Origin: Rhizocola hellebori
Lineage (GTDB): Bacteria; Actinomycetota; Actinomycetes; Mycobacteriales; Micromonosporaceae
NCBI RefSeq assembly: GCF_016862955.1
Contig: NZ_BONY01000005.1
Coordinates: 62,001-126,000, forward strand
Length of the DNA stretch: 64,000 nucleotides
Reading direction: 5' to 3'
Below the pieces are notes generated by a model, which saw nothing but the letters and a program-made list of their open reading frames with translations, was not told where the DNA came from and searched no databases. The translations under genes and the position numbers were made by a program. Shown piece by piece: positions 45,789 to 54,403 of this stretch; positions within the stretch are counted from its first letter, which is position 1; every line of letters starts with the position of its first letter.

Positions 45789-46672
45789 CCGAAGCCATCC
45801 AGATCCTCAGCCGGGGCCTGGGCGCGGGCGGCATCTACGCCTTGCTGTCACTGGGTTTCGTCATCATCTACCGGGCCTCGCGGGTCATCAGCTTCGCCCA
45901 GCCGGCCCTGATGCTCGCCGGTGCGGTCATCGTGTCGCGGCTGGCACCCGAGGTCGGCTTCTACGGCGCGCTCGCCGCGGGCATGGCGCTGACCGCGACG
46001 CTGGCGCTGGCGGTGGAGCGGGTGGCGGTGCGGCCCATGGTCGGCCGGCCCGTCTTCACCGTCGCCATCATCACCCTCGGCGTGGACGCGGTGATCCGGG
46101 TCTTCGCCAACAGCGTCATCGGCGTGGGCCTGCTGCAGCTGGGCGATCCCTGGGGACTCTCGGAGACCACCGTGTTCGGGGTCGAGGTGCAGCAGCGGTC
46201 GCTGGTCATCGTGGCGGCCACCGCGTTGGCCGGGACGATCCTCTACGTGTTCTTTCGTTTCAGCCGCATGGGTTTGGCGATGCGGGCAGTGGCTGTCGAC
46301 CAGGAAACCGCTCTGGCCCACGGCATTTCGGTGGGGGCGGTTTTCGCCTTCTCCTGGGCCATCGCCGGGGCGCTTGCCGCGCTGGGCGGCGCGATGGCGG
46401 CCGTCGGTGGCAGCGTGGACGCCAACCTGTGGCTCACCGCGCTGGTGGCGCTGCCCGTGATCATTCTGGGCGGCCTGGACTCGCTGCCCGGCGCGGTGGT
46501 GGCCGGGCTTGTCGTCGGCGTGGTGCAGGAAACCCTTGCCACCTATCAGCACACGTTCCCGAACTGGCTCGGCGGCAACGTCGCCACGCTGACCCCGTTC
46601 GCGGTCATGATGATCGTCCTGCTGGTGCGGCCCTACGGCCTCTTCGGCACCCGTGAGGTGGAGCGAGTATGA
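45785..46672 (+). CDS. livH: Branched-chain amino acid-type ABC transporter permease
   Basis: A 295-residue LivH-type permease with about eight membrane helices. It starts GTG 45785 (VTEAIQILSRGLGAGGIYALLSLGFV). The EAA-like contact region GLAMRAVAVDQETALAHGISV, containing RAV..D...A...GI, is typical of LivH. NLWLTALVALPVIILGGLDSLPGAVVAGL in pieces (ALVALPVIILGGLDSLPGA) is the family hallmark. It pairs with LivM encoded next. Confidence 0.93.
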   Translation: MTEAIQILSRGLGAGGIYALLSLGFVIIYRASRVISFAQPALMLAGAVIVSRLAPEVGFYGALAAGMALTATLALAVERVAVRPMVGRPVFTVAIITLGVDAVIRVFANSVIGVGLLQLGDPWGLSETTVFGVEVQQRSLVIVAATALAGTILYVFFRFSRMGLAMRAVAVDQETALAHGISVGAVFAFSWAIAGALAALGGAMAAVGGSVDANLWLTALVALPVIILGGLDSLPGAVVAGLVVGVVQETLATYQHTFPNWLGGNVATLTPFAVMMIVLLVRPYGLFGTREVERV

Positions 46673-47766
46673 ACCGGCCGCTCATGCATCACCGCTACAG
46701 CTCCGACATGGCGCTGCTGAACACGAGGGCCAAAAAGGTTGCCATGCTGGCGTTACTGGCCGTCGCGGCGCTGCTTGCGCTGCTGCTGACCGACGACTAC
46801 CTCCAGCTGCTGGCCACCGGGGCGGCCACGGCCATCGGCATCATCGGCTTGAACCTGGCCACTGGGTACGCGGGCCAGGTGTCGCTAGGGCACGCGTTCT
46901 TCCTTGCCATCGGCGCCTATACCGCCGCCGCGATCAGCGGCGACCCCCACGGCCGCACCATAGGCCTGGGCATCACCAGCATCCTGGTCTGGCTTCCGGC
47001 GGCCGGGCTGGTGGCGGCGGCCGTCGGCGCGCTGGTGGCCCCGCTGGCGGTAAGGCTGCGCGGGCTCTACCTCGCCATCGTGACACTCGGACTGGTTTTC
47101 GTCGGCGGGTACGTCTTCGGCGAGTGGCGGGAACTGACCGGCGGCTCAGGTATCGGCCGGCCCGCCGCGGTGCCCGAACTGTTCGGCGTGCGGCTCGACC
47201 GGTCCACCGCGCTGTTCACCCGCGACCAGCAGCTGTATTGGCTGATGCTGACGCTGCTGGTGCTCTTCGCCCTGGCCGCCCGCAATGTGGCCCGCTCGCG
47301 GGTAGGGCGAGCATTCAACGCTATCCGCGACCGCGACATTGCTGCCGGCATCATGGGCATCAACCTGGCCCGCTACAAGACGATCGCCTTCGCGCTGTCG
47401 TCGTTCTACGCCGGGTGCGCCGGGGGCCTGCTGTTCTGCATCACCGGATATCTGACGCCGGACAACTTCAACCTGGCGCTGTCCGTGGTCGCCATCGCCA
47501 TGGTGCTTGTCGGCGGCGCCGGCACCATATCGGGCGCAGTCCTGGGCGCGTTCTTCTTCACCTTGCTCAGCCCGCTGACGAAGGCCTTGCCGTCGCTCGT
47601 GCCCGCGGTGACCGATGACGCGACCCGTACCCCCAACATCTTCCAGCTCGAAACCGTGGCCTACGGCGCATTGATCGTCGTGTTCCTCGTCTTCGAGCCG
47701 CGTGGGCTCTACGGGCTCTGGGTCCGGCTGCGCAGCTATTGGAAAGCCTGGCCCTTCTCTTACTGA
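46669..47766 (+). CDS. livM: Branched-chain amino acid-type ABC transporter permease
   Basis: A 365-residue LivM-type permease with about nine to ten hydrophobic segments. Family motifs are NLATGYAGQVSLGHAFFLAIGAY near residue 65 and RAFNAIRDRDIAAGIMGINLARYKTIAFA around 205-230, the EAA-like loop. GGAGTISGAVLGAFFF follows. The start overlaps the livH stop by ATGA; ATG 46684 (MHHRYSS) is a possible alternative. It forms the membrane channel with LivH. Confidence 0.92.
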   Translation: MNRPLMHHRYSSDMALLNTRAKKVAMLALLAVAALLALLLTDDYLQLLATGAATAIGIIGLNLATGYAGQVSLGHAFFLAIGAYTAAAISGDPHGRTIGLGITSILVWLPAAGLVAAAVGALVAPLAVRLRGLYLAIVTLGLVFVGGYVFGEWRELTGGSGIGRPAAVPELFGVRLDRSTALFTRDQQLYWLMLTLLVLFALAARNVARSRVGRAFNAIRDRDIAAGIMGINLARYKTIAFALSSFYAGCAGGLLFCITGYLTPDNFNLALSVVAIAMVLVGGAGTISGAVLGAFFFTLLSPLTKALPSLVPAVTDDATRTPNIFQLETVAYGALIVVFLVFEPRGLYGLWVRLRSYWKAWPFSY

Positions 47767-47796
47767 TGCCGCTACCCGACCAGAAAGGACCATCCC

Positions 47797-49071
47797 ATGA
47801 GAAGAGTGGCCGCGTTACTTGTCGCCGTCGCTGCTCTGGCGGGATGCCGGACACAGAGTCCGGCCCCGTCCGATACCACCATCAAGTCCGATGTCGGGGT
47901 GACGTCGCAGGCCTGTCCCGCTGCGGTCGACCCGAAGAAGGGCTGCATCTATCTCGGCGTGCTCTCCGACCTCACCGGCCCGGTCGCCGCCCTTGGCGTC
48001 ACGGCCGCCGAGGGCGTCAAAGGGTTCTGGAAGCGGGTCAACGCCAACGGCGGCATCGCCGGGAAATATGAGGTCGATGCCACCAGCTACGTCAAGGACA
48101 GCAAGTACGACCCGCAGACCCACAATCAGGCCTACCAGGAAATCAAATCCAAGGTGCTGGCGCTGGGCCTCACCTTCGGCTCACCCACCACCGCGGCCAT
48201 CCTGCCGGACATGAAGTCCAACAACGTCATCGCGGTGCCGGGCGCGTTCTCCTCCGGCTTCCTCTTCGAGGACGTGATGCTGGAGACTGCGGCCAACTAC
48301 TGCGTCGAGTCCATGAACGACGTGGACTACGCTAAGGAAACCTGGTCTGCGAAGAGCGCGATGGCCGTGCACTGGCCGGGCGACTACGGCGACGACTCCG
48401 CCTTCGGCGTAAAGTTTGCCGCCGAGAAGGCGGGCTTGACCTTCACCGATGTGGTCACCGGGCAGGGCCAGGACAAGCAGGCCGCGGCCGTGGCGGCCAT
48501 CGTCGCGGGCAAGCCCGATGTCGTCATCCTCGCCGTCGGGCCTACCGAGAACGCGGCCATCGTCGGAGGCGCTGCCGCGCAAGGCTTCAAGGGCAGGTTC
48601 ATCGGCCTGGGCCCGACCTGGGTGGCGCAGCTCAACGCGAGCCCCGCCGCGCCCGCGCTGGCCGCGCTGTACCTGCAGTCGGGCGGCCTGGCACCGTGGA
48701 ACGCCAACAGCCCCGGCCACCAGGCGATGCGCGAGACGCTGGGCAAACCGGCTTCCATCAACGACGGGCTCACCACCGGCTGGGCCTCCTCCTATCCGCT
48801 GAAGGCGGCGCTGGAGAAGGCGGTGGCCAACGGTGACCTGACCCGCGCCGGGTTCGCCGCGGCGGCCAAGTCGCTGACCCGGGTCGACTTCGAGGACATG
48901 TTGCCGCCCGAGTCCGGCAACTACGCGGGCGGGCCCGCCACCGCGCCGAAGAACACCGGCATCAGCAAGCCGGACAAGTCCGCCGCCACCGGCATCACGC
49001 TGGTCAAGGAGATGTTCACCGGGCCGACAGCGAAGGCGTTCACGCCCACCAAACCCTGCTACGTCAAGTAG
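47797..49071 (+). CDS. livK: ABC transporter substrate-binding lipoprotein (LivK type)
   Basis: A 424-residue extracellular binding protein. Lipoprotein signal MRRVAALLVAVAALAGC with lipobox LAGC at Cys17. The type-I binding fold starts IYLGVLSDLTGPVAALG, continues with GGIAGKYEVDATSYVKDSKYDP and SPTTAAILPDMKSNNVIAVPG in segments, and ends with TKPCYVK. An unusual pair of cysteines (YCVESM, near residue 168, and the C-terminal one) is present. AAAGGA lies upstream of the ATG, 30 bases after livM. Its ligand is unknown; context suggests an acid that the embedded FadD activates. Confidence 0.9.
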   Translation: MRRVAALLVAVAALAGCRTQSPAPSDTTIKSDVGVTSQACPAAVDPKKGCIYLGVLSDLTGPVAALGVTAAEGVKGFWKRVNANGGIAGKYEVDATSYVKDSKYDPQTHNQAYQEIKSKVLALGLTFGSPTTAAILPDMKSNNVIAVPGAFSSGFLFEDVMLETAANYCVESMNDVDYAKETWSAKSAMAVHWPGDYGDDSAFGVKFAAEKAGLTFTDVVTGQGQDKQAAAVAAIVAGKPDVVILAVGPTENAAIVGGAAAQGFKGRFIGLGPTWVAQLNASPAAPALAALYLQSGGLAPWNANSPGHQAMRETLGKPASINDGLTTGWASSYPLKAALEKAVANGDLTRAGFAAAAKSLTRVDFEDMLPPESGNYAGGPATAPKNTGISKPDKSAATGITLVKEMFTGPTAKAFTPTKPCYVK

Positions 49072-49086
49072 TCCAAACAGCAAAGC

Positions 49087-49118
49087 GTTGGCCGGGCTGG
49101 AATTCCAGCCCGGCCAAC
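49087..49118. terminator. Perfect 32-bp palindrome between convergent livK and fadD
   Basis: GTTGGCCGGGCTGGAA (49087-49102) is exactly complementary to 49103-49118. It begins 15 bases after livK and ends 16 bases before the end of fadD, so it most likely serves as a two-way terminator. Confidence 0.85.
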
Positions 49119-49134
49119 ACCCCTATGTGGATGC

Positions 49135-50952
49135 TCAGTCGGCGTACATCTCGTCGATCAGTGTCTCGTGCTGCTGGGAGATGGCACGCCGGCGTAGCTT
49201 GAGCGTCGGTGTCAGCTCACCGGTTTCCGGCGTCCACGCCGCAGGCATGATGCGGAACCGCTTGATCTGCTCGGGGCGTGACAGCTTCTCGTTCACCTCG
49301 GCCACCGCCGAGGTGATGGCCGCGTGCAGCGCGGGATGTGCGGCCAGGCCGGGCAGGCTTCGCTCGGCGAGGCCCTGCGAGGCGGCCCACAGCGGGGCGA
49401 CCTCCTCGTCGAGCACGATCAGCGCCGTCAGGTAAGGCCGCCGGTCGCCGATCGCGACTGCCTGCCCGATCAGCGGGTAGGCACGCAGCAGGTTCTCGAT
49501 CTGGGCGGGGGAGATGTTCTTCCCGCTGGAGTTGATGATGAGTTCCTTCTTGCGGTCGGTGATGGTGAGGTAGCCCTCGTCGTCGAGCGCGCCCACATCG
49601 CCGGTGGACAGCCAGCCCTCCGCGTCGACGATGGGCTCGATGCCGCCGTCGGCGCGCAGATAGCCCATGCACACCAACGGCCCGCGGACCTGAATCTCGC
49701 CATCGTCGAGCAGGCGCAGTGCCATGCCGGCGTTGATACGCCCCACCGAGCCGGGCCGAAACGCCGACGGCGTGTTGATGGTGGCGGTGCCGGTGGTTTC
49801 GGTCATGCCCCACACCTCCAGCACGTCGACGCCCATGCCGGCCAGGAACAGCAGCACCTCCACGGGAATCGGCGCGGCGCCGCTGCCGGCCCACACCATC
49901 TCGTCGAGCCCGAGCATGGCGCGCATCGGGCGCAGCACAGCGGCGTCCAATGTGGCCAGAGCCGCGGCTTGTTCCTCGGTAAGGGTCTTGCCTTCCGATC
50001 GGGCGAGGTAGCTGTCGCGCGCCAGCGCCGAGGCGGTGGCGAAAGCCTCGCGCACGGCCGGCTCGACGTTGCCGAGCTGGGCCTGCACCCCGGCGGCCAT
50101 CTTCTCCCACACCCGGGGCACGCCGAAGAACGAATTCGGCTTCACCGCGCGCAGCGCTGCCACCAGCTGAGCCGGGTCGGCGAGGATGGTGGCGTGCCCG
50201 GTGCGGTAGATGAGGTTGTAGATGCCGAGCACCCTCTCGGCGATGTGCGCCAGCGGTAGATAGGCCAGAGTGCGCGGGTGGGCCGGCATGTTCACCGTCG
50301 CTTCCAGTACCACACACTGGTAAATGACGTTGTGATGGCTCAGCAGCACCCCTTTGGGGTCGCCGGTGGTGCCCGAGGTGTAGAGCAGCGTGACCGGGTG
50401 GTCGGCGCGCACCTGCCGCCACTGTGTCTCGAAGGCGGACGGATCGTTGGCGTGGGCGATGCCGCCACGGGCCATGACCGCGCCCAGCGACGTGGTTCCC
50501 GGGATCTCGGCCTCCTCGTCGACGATGACGATGTGCGGCGGGTGCGGCAGGCCCTCAAGCGCGCTCTGCCACTTCTGCCATTCGGCTTCGCCGTTGAGGA
50601 CAAGCAGTTTCGCCCCGCTGTGTTCGGCCAGATAGCGCAACTGGGTGGGGCTCAATGTCGCATAGGCCGTGCACGGGATCGCCCCCAGGTGCACGGCGGC
50701 CAGGTCGACGAGCCAGTGCTCGACCCGGCCCGGCATCATCATGATGACCCGATCGCCCCAGCCGACCCCGAGCTCGGCCAGGCCACGGGCCAGGACGGCG
50801 ACGCCGTCGCGCATCTCCCGCCACGTCAGCGAGGTCTCGCCGCCGAAGGTGCTCAAGGCCGGGAGATCGGGGTAGCTCACGGCGTTGCGGTGCAGAAGCT
50901 CGGGAATCGTCATGCCTGCGGCCTTATCCGCACAACGCTGAGCCAGATCCAT
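49135..50952 (-). CDS. fadD: AMP-dependent acyl-CoA synthetase
   Basis: A 605-residue ligase, paralogous in function to the one inside the liv operon. P-loop LLYTSGTTGDPKGVLLSH, then AYLPLAHIAERVLG, VWGMTETTGTATIN, STGDVGALDDEGYLTITDRK and KNISPAQIENLLRAYP; the C-terminal lysine motif is ELTPTLKLRRRAIS. These are typical of bacterial long-chain fatty acid ligases. ATG 50952 follows GGAGG; an in-frame GTG at 50982 is a weaker start. The promoter region holds the AAGTTAACCG motif and a GACGCA/TGCGTC repeat. A TetR gene lies upstream on the same strand. Confidence 0.93.
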   Translation of the reverse strand: MDLAQRCADKAAGMTIPELLHRNAVSYPDLPALSTFGGETSLTWREMRDGVAVLARGLAELGVGWGDRVIMMMPGRVEHWLVDLAAVHLGAIPCTAYATLSPTQLRYLAEHSGAKLLVLNGEAEWQKWQSALEGLPHPPHIVIVDEEAEIPGTTSLGAVMARGGIAHANDPSAFETQWRQVRADHPVTLLYTSGTTGDPKGVLLSHHNVIYQCVVLEATVNMPAHPRTLAYLPLAHIAERVLGIYNLIYRTGHATILADPAQLVAALRAVKPNSFFGVPRVWEKMAAGVQAQLGNVEPAVREAFATASALARDSYLARSEGKTLTEEQAAALATLDAAVLRPMRAMLGLDEMVWAGSGAAPIPVEVLLFLAGMGVDVLEVWGMTETTGTATINTPSAFRPGSVGRINAGMALRLLDDGEIQVRGPLVCMGYLRADGGIEPIVDAEGWLSTGDVGALDDEGYLTITDRKKELIINSSGKNISPAQIENLLRAYPLIGQAVAIGDRRPYLTALIVLDEEVAPLWAASQGLAERSLPGLAAHPALHAAITSAVAEVNEKLSRPEQIKRFRIMPAAWTPETGELTPTLKLRRRAISQQHETLIDEMYAD

Positions 50953-50988
50953 ACTGCCCTCCACGAAAACGGCCTCCTCCACCGATCG

Positions 50989-51002
50989 GACGCATGTGCG
51001 TC
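50989..51002. promoter_or_regulatory. Short inverted repeat upstream of fadD
   Basis: GACGCA (50989-50994) and TGCGTC (50997-51002) flank a 2-base centre, 37-50 bases before the fadD ATG at 50952. It may be a regulator site or part of the core promoter. No other copy was noticed in the window. Confidence 0.35.
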
Positions 51003-51014
51003 GAATGTAACTCC

Positions 51015-51033
51015 CGGTTAACTTATTAGGAAG
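51015..51033. promoter_or_regulatory. AAGTTAACCG motif upstream of fadD (inverted)
   Basis: CGGTTAACTT at 51015-51024 is the reverse complement of AAGTTAACCG. The 18 bases at 51016-51033 match, in inverse orientation and with one mismatch, the site before livF (42343-42360). It lies about 63 bases before the fadD ATG, nearly the same distance as the livF site from its gene. Confidence 0.6.
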
Positions 51034-51083
51034 AGGAGCTGTTCCAGCGCGAAAAAAGTCTGGACACGCCCTGTGAATACGGG

Positions 51084-51776
51084 CTAAGGGGCCGACCTCA
51101 GCATCGGCACCAGAAACTGGCGTGCCACCGCAGCCAGCTGCTCGTCGTCGTCGAGGTCGATGATCTGGCTGGGGATGGTCAGGAAGGACGCGGACACCCG
51201 AACCATCAGCTCTGCCACCAGATTGGGATCCAGATCCTTGGCCATGTTGCCGGCTCGCTGCTCGGCCCGCAGCTGCCCGGCGACGAACTGCCTCACCGCG
51301 GCAAGGGTCTGCCCGCCGTCATTGATCATCGACGGCAGCAGCAGGTCGGGTTCGGCCGCGATCAGCCCGCCGATGAGCGGGTTGCCGCGGATGGCCCGCA
51401 GTGAGCTGACAAACCCGAGCACCACCCGGTCGGCGGCGTTGTCGGCCTGCTCGATGTCGATGAGGAACTGGTCGAAGTAGCGGCGGAACTCGCGGCGGAT
51501 GACATGCTCGACGAGGGCGTCCTTGGTGGCGAAGCGCCTGTACACGGTGATGCGCGAAACGCCCGCCCGCCGCGCCACATCCTCCATGGTGGAGCGCAGA
51601 ATCCCCATCTTGGAGAACTGCACATAGGCCGCGTCGAGGATGCGGGTGCGGGCCTCGTCGGTGTCGCCGACTCCCTCGATGGCGTCGACGAAGGCGCGCT
51701 CCAGCAGCGACTCCGAACCGGACGGTGCGATCAGCACGGGTGGCGCAGGTTCCACGATCACCTCCTGTGGATCCAT
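51084..51776 (-). CDS. TetR-family regulator divergent from the lcp genes (LcpR candidate)
   Basis: A 230-residue TetR regulator. The DNA-binding domain is at about residues 42-90: ARTRILDAAYVQFSKMGILR, STMEDVARRAGVSRITVYRRF and ATKDALVEHVIRREFRRYF. The ligand domain carries GFVSSLRAIRGNPLIGGLIA. It diverges from the first lcp gene over a 175-base region with three inverted repeats. TetR/AcrR regulators called LcpR control lcp in Gordonia, so the same job is likely here, though not proven. The same-strand fadD downstream may be co-regulated. Confidence 0.9.
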   Translation of the reverse strand: MDPQEVIVEPAPPVLIAPSGSESLLERAFVDAIEGVGDTDEARTRILDAAYVQFSKMGILRSTMEDVARRAGVSRITVYRRFATKDALVEHVIRREFRRYFDQFLIDIEQADNAADRVVLGFVSSLRAIRGNPLIGGLIAAEPDLLLPSMINDGGQTLAAVRQFVAGQLRAEQRAGNMAKDLDPNLVAELMVRVSASFLTIPSQIIDLDDDEQLAAVARQFLVPMLRSAP

Positions 51777-51779
51777 TGT

Positions 51780-51837
51780 GCCTCAAGGTCGCCCGATGTC
51801 GGGCATTCACAAAGTTCCACCTTTACCTCCTTGAGGC
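51780..51837. promoter_or_regulatory. Nested inverted repeats next to the tetR start
   Basis: GCCTCAAGG (51780-51788) pairs with CCTTGAGGC (51829-51837). Within it, GCCCGA (51791-51796) and TCGGGC (51799-51804) form a second repeat. They sit at the tetR side of the intergenic region and may provide autoregulation or form a leader hairpin. Confidence 0.45.
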
Positions 51838-51877
51838 CCTTGTGGTGGCGAATGCGTTGTGGTGTCATGGATGAAAC

Positions 51878-51894
51878 ACGGATGCAACATCCGT
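51878..51894. promoter_or_regulatory. Candidate operator of the lcp operon
   Basis: ACGGATG-CAA-CATCCGT is a perfect 7+3+7 inverted repeat, 57 bases before the first lcp ATG, followed directly by CGTATCATCGTATCA (51892-51906), a short direct repeat that could hold the -10 region. The position suits repression by the divergent TetR protein. Confidence 0.55.
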
Positions 51895-51951
51895 ATCATC
51901 GTATCAGTCAATGCGCTCGGCTTCGACTAGGAGGAGCGGAGGAGAAAAGGC

Positions 51952-53175
51952 ATGGACAAAATTCAAAGGCGCAACGTGCTCAAAGCCGGTGGTGCCCTGG
52001 GGGCGATCGGCGCGCTGAGCGTCGCCGCGCCCGCGCACGCGAAGGCGCCGTGGACATGGGCCCCGCAGGGATCCGTGGCAGGAACGGGAGCAGGCGCCGA
52101 CCCGAGATGGGTGTGGGACCCCGAGGCCGACCCGGTGGTCGCCTCGCTGATCGACCGGGGCGATGTGCCCCGGGTCAACGAACTCCTGCGCACCTGGAAG
52201 AGAAACAGCCAGCCGCTTCCGGCCGGGCTGCCGGCGGACCTTCGCGACTTCATGGAGAGCGCCCGCCAGCTTCCGTCGTGGACAGACCAGCGCAAGCTGG
52301 CCAAGGCGGTCGAGTTCAACACCAAGCGAGGGCTTTACCTCGGCGTGCTCTACGGTCTGGCCAGCGGCATGATGAGCACGGTCATCCCCCATGAAGCGCG
52401 TGCGGTCTACTACTCGCAGGGCGGCGCGGACATGAAGGACCGCATCTCCAAGACCGCGAAGCTCGGCTACGACGTCGGCGCGCTCAACGCCTACCAGGCC
52501 GACGGCGAAATGATCGTCACCTGTGTCAAGACCCGGCTCGTGCATGCTGCCGTGCGCCATCTGCTGCCCCAGTCGCCTTACTGGACACCGGTTGCCGACG
52601 AACAGATCCCGATCAGCCAGCGCGACATCATGGTCACCTGGCACAGCCTGCCCACCACGGTGATGCAGAAGCTGCAGGCGTGGGGAGTGCCGATCCCGGC
52701 CGCCGAGTCCGACGGCTTCCTGCACTCGTGGCAGGTCGCCGCGCACATGCTCGGCGTGCGCGACGAATACATCCCCGCTTCGTGGGCCGAGGCCAACAGC
52801 CAGGCCGCTCAGGTGCTCACCCCGGTGCTGGCGCCGACGCCCGAAGGGGTCAGGCTTTCCGATATTTTGCTCAGCCTGGGTACGCCGGTCGACGCCGGCA
52901 TTCTTTCCAAACCGATCCTGGGCGCGTTCACCCGGTACATGCTCGGCGATCAGATCGCCGGCTGGCTAAGCATCCCGCGCGAGCCCGTGTGGGAGACGCT
53001 GCTCAACGTCGCGTGGCGGCCTTTCATCGCGGTACGCGAAGGGCTGTTGCCCTTCCCGCTGGCACCGGCGGCCTACTGGCTGTTCGACGAGTTCATCCGC
53101 AAGGCGGCTCTGCTGTTCCTGTCCAACGCCCGGCCGATCAGCATCGAAATCCCCCTGACCAACCGCCCAACGTAG
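51952..53175 (+). CDS. lcp: Latex-clearing protein (rubber oxygenase), copy 1
   Basis: A 407-residue b-type haem dioxygenase of the Lcp/DUF2236 family, which cleaves poly(cis-1,4-isoprene) outside the cell into oligo-isoprenoids with aldehyde and ketone ends. The N-terminus has a Tat signal, QRRNVLKAGGALGAIGAL, with cleavage near AHA (residue 30). From established work on Streptomyces K30 Lcp, R164, K167, T168 and H198 (haem ligand) are functional; here MKDRISKT and KTRLVHAAVRHLL put Arg164, Lys167, Thr168 and His198 at exactly these numbers. DPRWVWD, the RQLPSWTD helix and a C-terminal NRPT also fit. GGAGGAG is seven bases before the ATG. First gene of the operon. Confidence 0.93.
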   Translation: MDKIQRRNVLKAGGALGAIGALSVAAPAHAKAPWTWAPQGSVAGTGAGADPRWVWDPEADPVVASLIDRGDVPRVNELLRTWKRNSQPLPAGLPADLRDFMESARQLPSWTDQRKLAKAVEFNTKRGLYLGVLYGLASGMMSTVIPHEARAVYYSQGGADMKDRISKTAKLGYDVGALNAYQADGEMIVTCVKTRLVHAAVRHLLPQSPYWTPVADEQIPISQRDIMVTWHSLPTTVMQKLQAWGVPIPAAESDGFLHSWQVAAHMLGVRDEYIPASWAEANSQAAQVLTPVLAPTPEGVRLSDILLSLGTPVDAGILSKPILGAFTRYMLGDQIAGWLSIPREPVWETLLNVAWRPFIAVREGLLPFPLAPAAYWLFDEFIRKAALLFLSNARPISIEIPLTNRPT

Positions 53176-53190
53176 AGAAAGGTTTCAATC

Positions 53191-54372
53191 GTGTCGGAGA
53201 TGAGCAGGCGCCAGGTGTTGATCTCGGGCGGCGCCCTGGGAGCACTTGGCGCACTCGGGATCGGGGCCGCGGCCCAGGCCGGCATCGGCCCGCCCACCGG
53301 GCTGGACCCACGCTGGGTGTGGGACGCCGAAGCCGACCCGCTGGTGGCCTCGCTGCTCGACCGTGGGGCCGTGCCGGAGGTGAACCGTCTGCTGTGGAAC
53401 TGGACCCGCAACGACCAGCCGCTGCCCGCGGGGCTTCCCGCCGACCTGGTCGCGTTCATTGACGGGGCGCGTCAGCTGCCGTCGTGGGCCGACCAGCGCA
53501 AGCTGGAACTCGCGGCGGAGTTCAACAAGTCACGCGGGTTCTACCTCAATCTGCTCAACGGCGTCGGTGGCGGGATGCTCAGCACCGCCATCCCCAAGGA
53601 GGCGCGGGCGGTCTACTACTCGGCCGGCGGCGCGAACATGGAGGACCGGGTCGCCAAGACCAGCATCCTCGGCTTCGCGGTCGGATCGCTCAACGCTTAC
53701 CGGCCCGACGGCAACTGCATCGTCAACTCGGTGAAGACACGTCTGGTGCACGCGGGTGTCCGCCATCTGCTGCAACAGTCTCCACATTGGACAAGCGGAA
53801 TCCCGATCAGCCAGACCGACATCCTGGTCACCTGGCACACCCTGGCCACCTTCGCGATGCGCAAGCTGCGCGAGTGGCGGGTGCCGATCAGCGCCGCCGA
53901 CGCGGACGCCTACCTGCACTCCTGGCAGGTGACCGTGCACATGCTCGGCGTCCGCGACGAGTTCATCCCGGCCACCTGGGAAGCCGCCTACGCCCAGTCG
54001 GATCAGGTGCTGCCGCCCAACATGGGGCCGACCCGTGAGGGCGTCGAGCTGACCGACATCCTGCTCGGCCAGCTGGCCGAGCAGACCAGCCCGGGCAGCA
54101 TCAGCCGGCCGCTGTGCAACGCGCTGGGCCGATTCCTGGTCGGCGACCAGGTGGCCGACTGGGACCAGATCCCGCACGAATGGGTGTGGGAGTCGGTGAT
54201 CCGCAACGTGTGGCCGATCCTGGTGAGGTTCCGCGAGGGGTTGGTCCCGCTGCCGCTCGTGCCCGAGATGGCTTGGGTCATCGACGAGGCCCTGCGCCAG
54301 TACATCCTGTTCTTCCTCACCAAGGGCAGGGAAACAAAGATTGTGATTCCGACGGGCAACCGGCCCAGCTGA
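53191..54372 (+). CDS. lcp: Latex-clearing protein (rubber oxygenase), copy 2
   Basis: A 393-residue paralogue of the preceding gene, beginning 15 bases after it at GTG 53191 (an ATG at 53200 in MSRRQVL is also possible). Tat motif SRRQVLISGGALGALGALG. The haem-pocket set is conserved, shifted by eleven residues: EDRVAKT gives Arg153, Lys156, Thr157, and KTRLVHAGVRHLL gives His187. The region between differs more (YRPDGNCIVNS, SPHWTSG). The two proteins may differ in end-cleavage product length or in substrate access; tandem lcp copies are known in some actinomycetes. Confidence 0.92.
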   Translation: MSEMSRRQVLISGGALGALGALGIGAAAQAGIGPPTGLDPRWVWDAEADPLVASLLDRGAVPEVNRLLWNWTRNDQPLPAGLPADLVAFIDGARQLPSWADQRKLELAAEFNKSRGFYLNLLNGVGGGMLSTAIPKEARAVYYSAGGANMEDRVAKTSILGFAVGSLNAYRPDGNCIVNSVKTRLVHAGVRHLLQQSPHWTSGIPISQTDILVTWHTLATFAMRKLREWRVPISAADADAYLHSWQVTVHMLGVRDEFIPATWEAAYAQSDQVLPPNMGPTREGVELTDILLGQLAEQTSPGSISRPLCNALGRFLVGDQVADWDQIPHEWVWESVIRNVWPILVRFREGLVPLPLVPEMAWVIDEALRQYILFFLTKGRETKIVIPTGNRPS

Positions 54373-54403
54373 TCAGTAGATGACGCAACGGATCGGATGG
54401 AAG

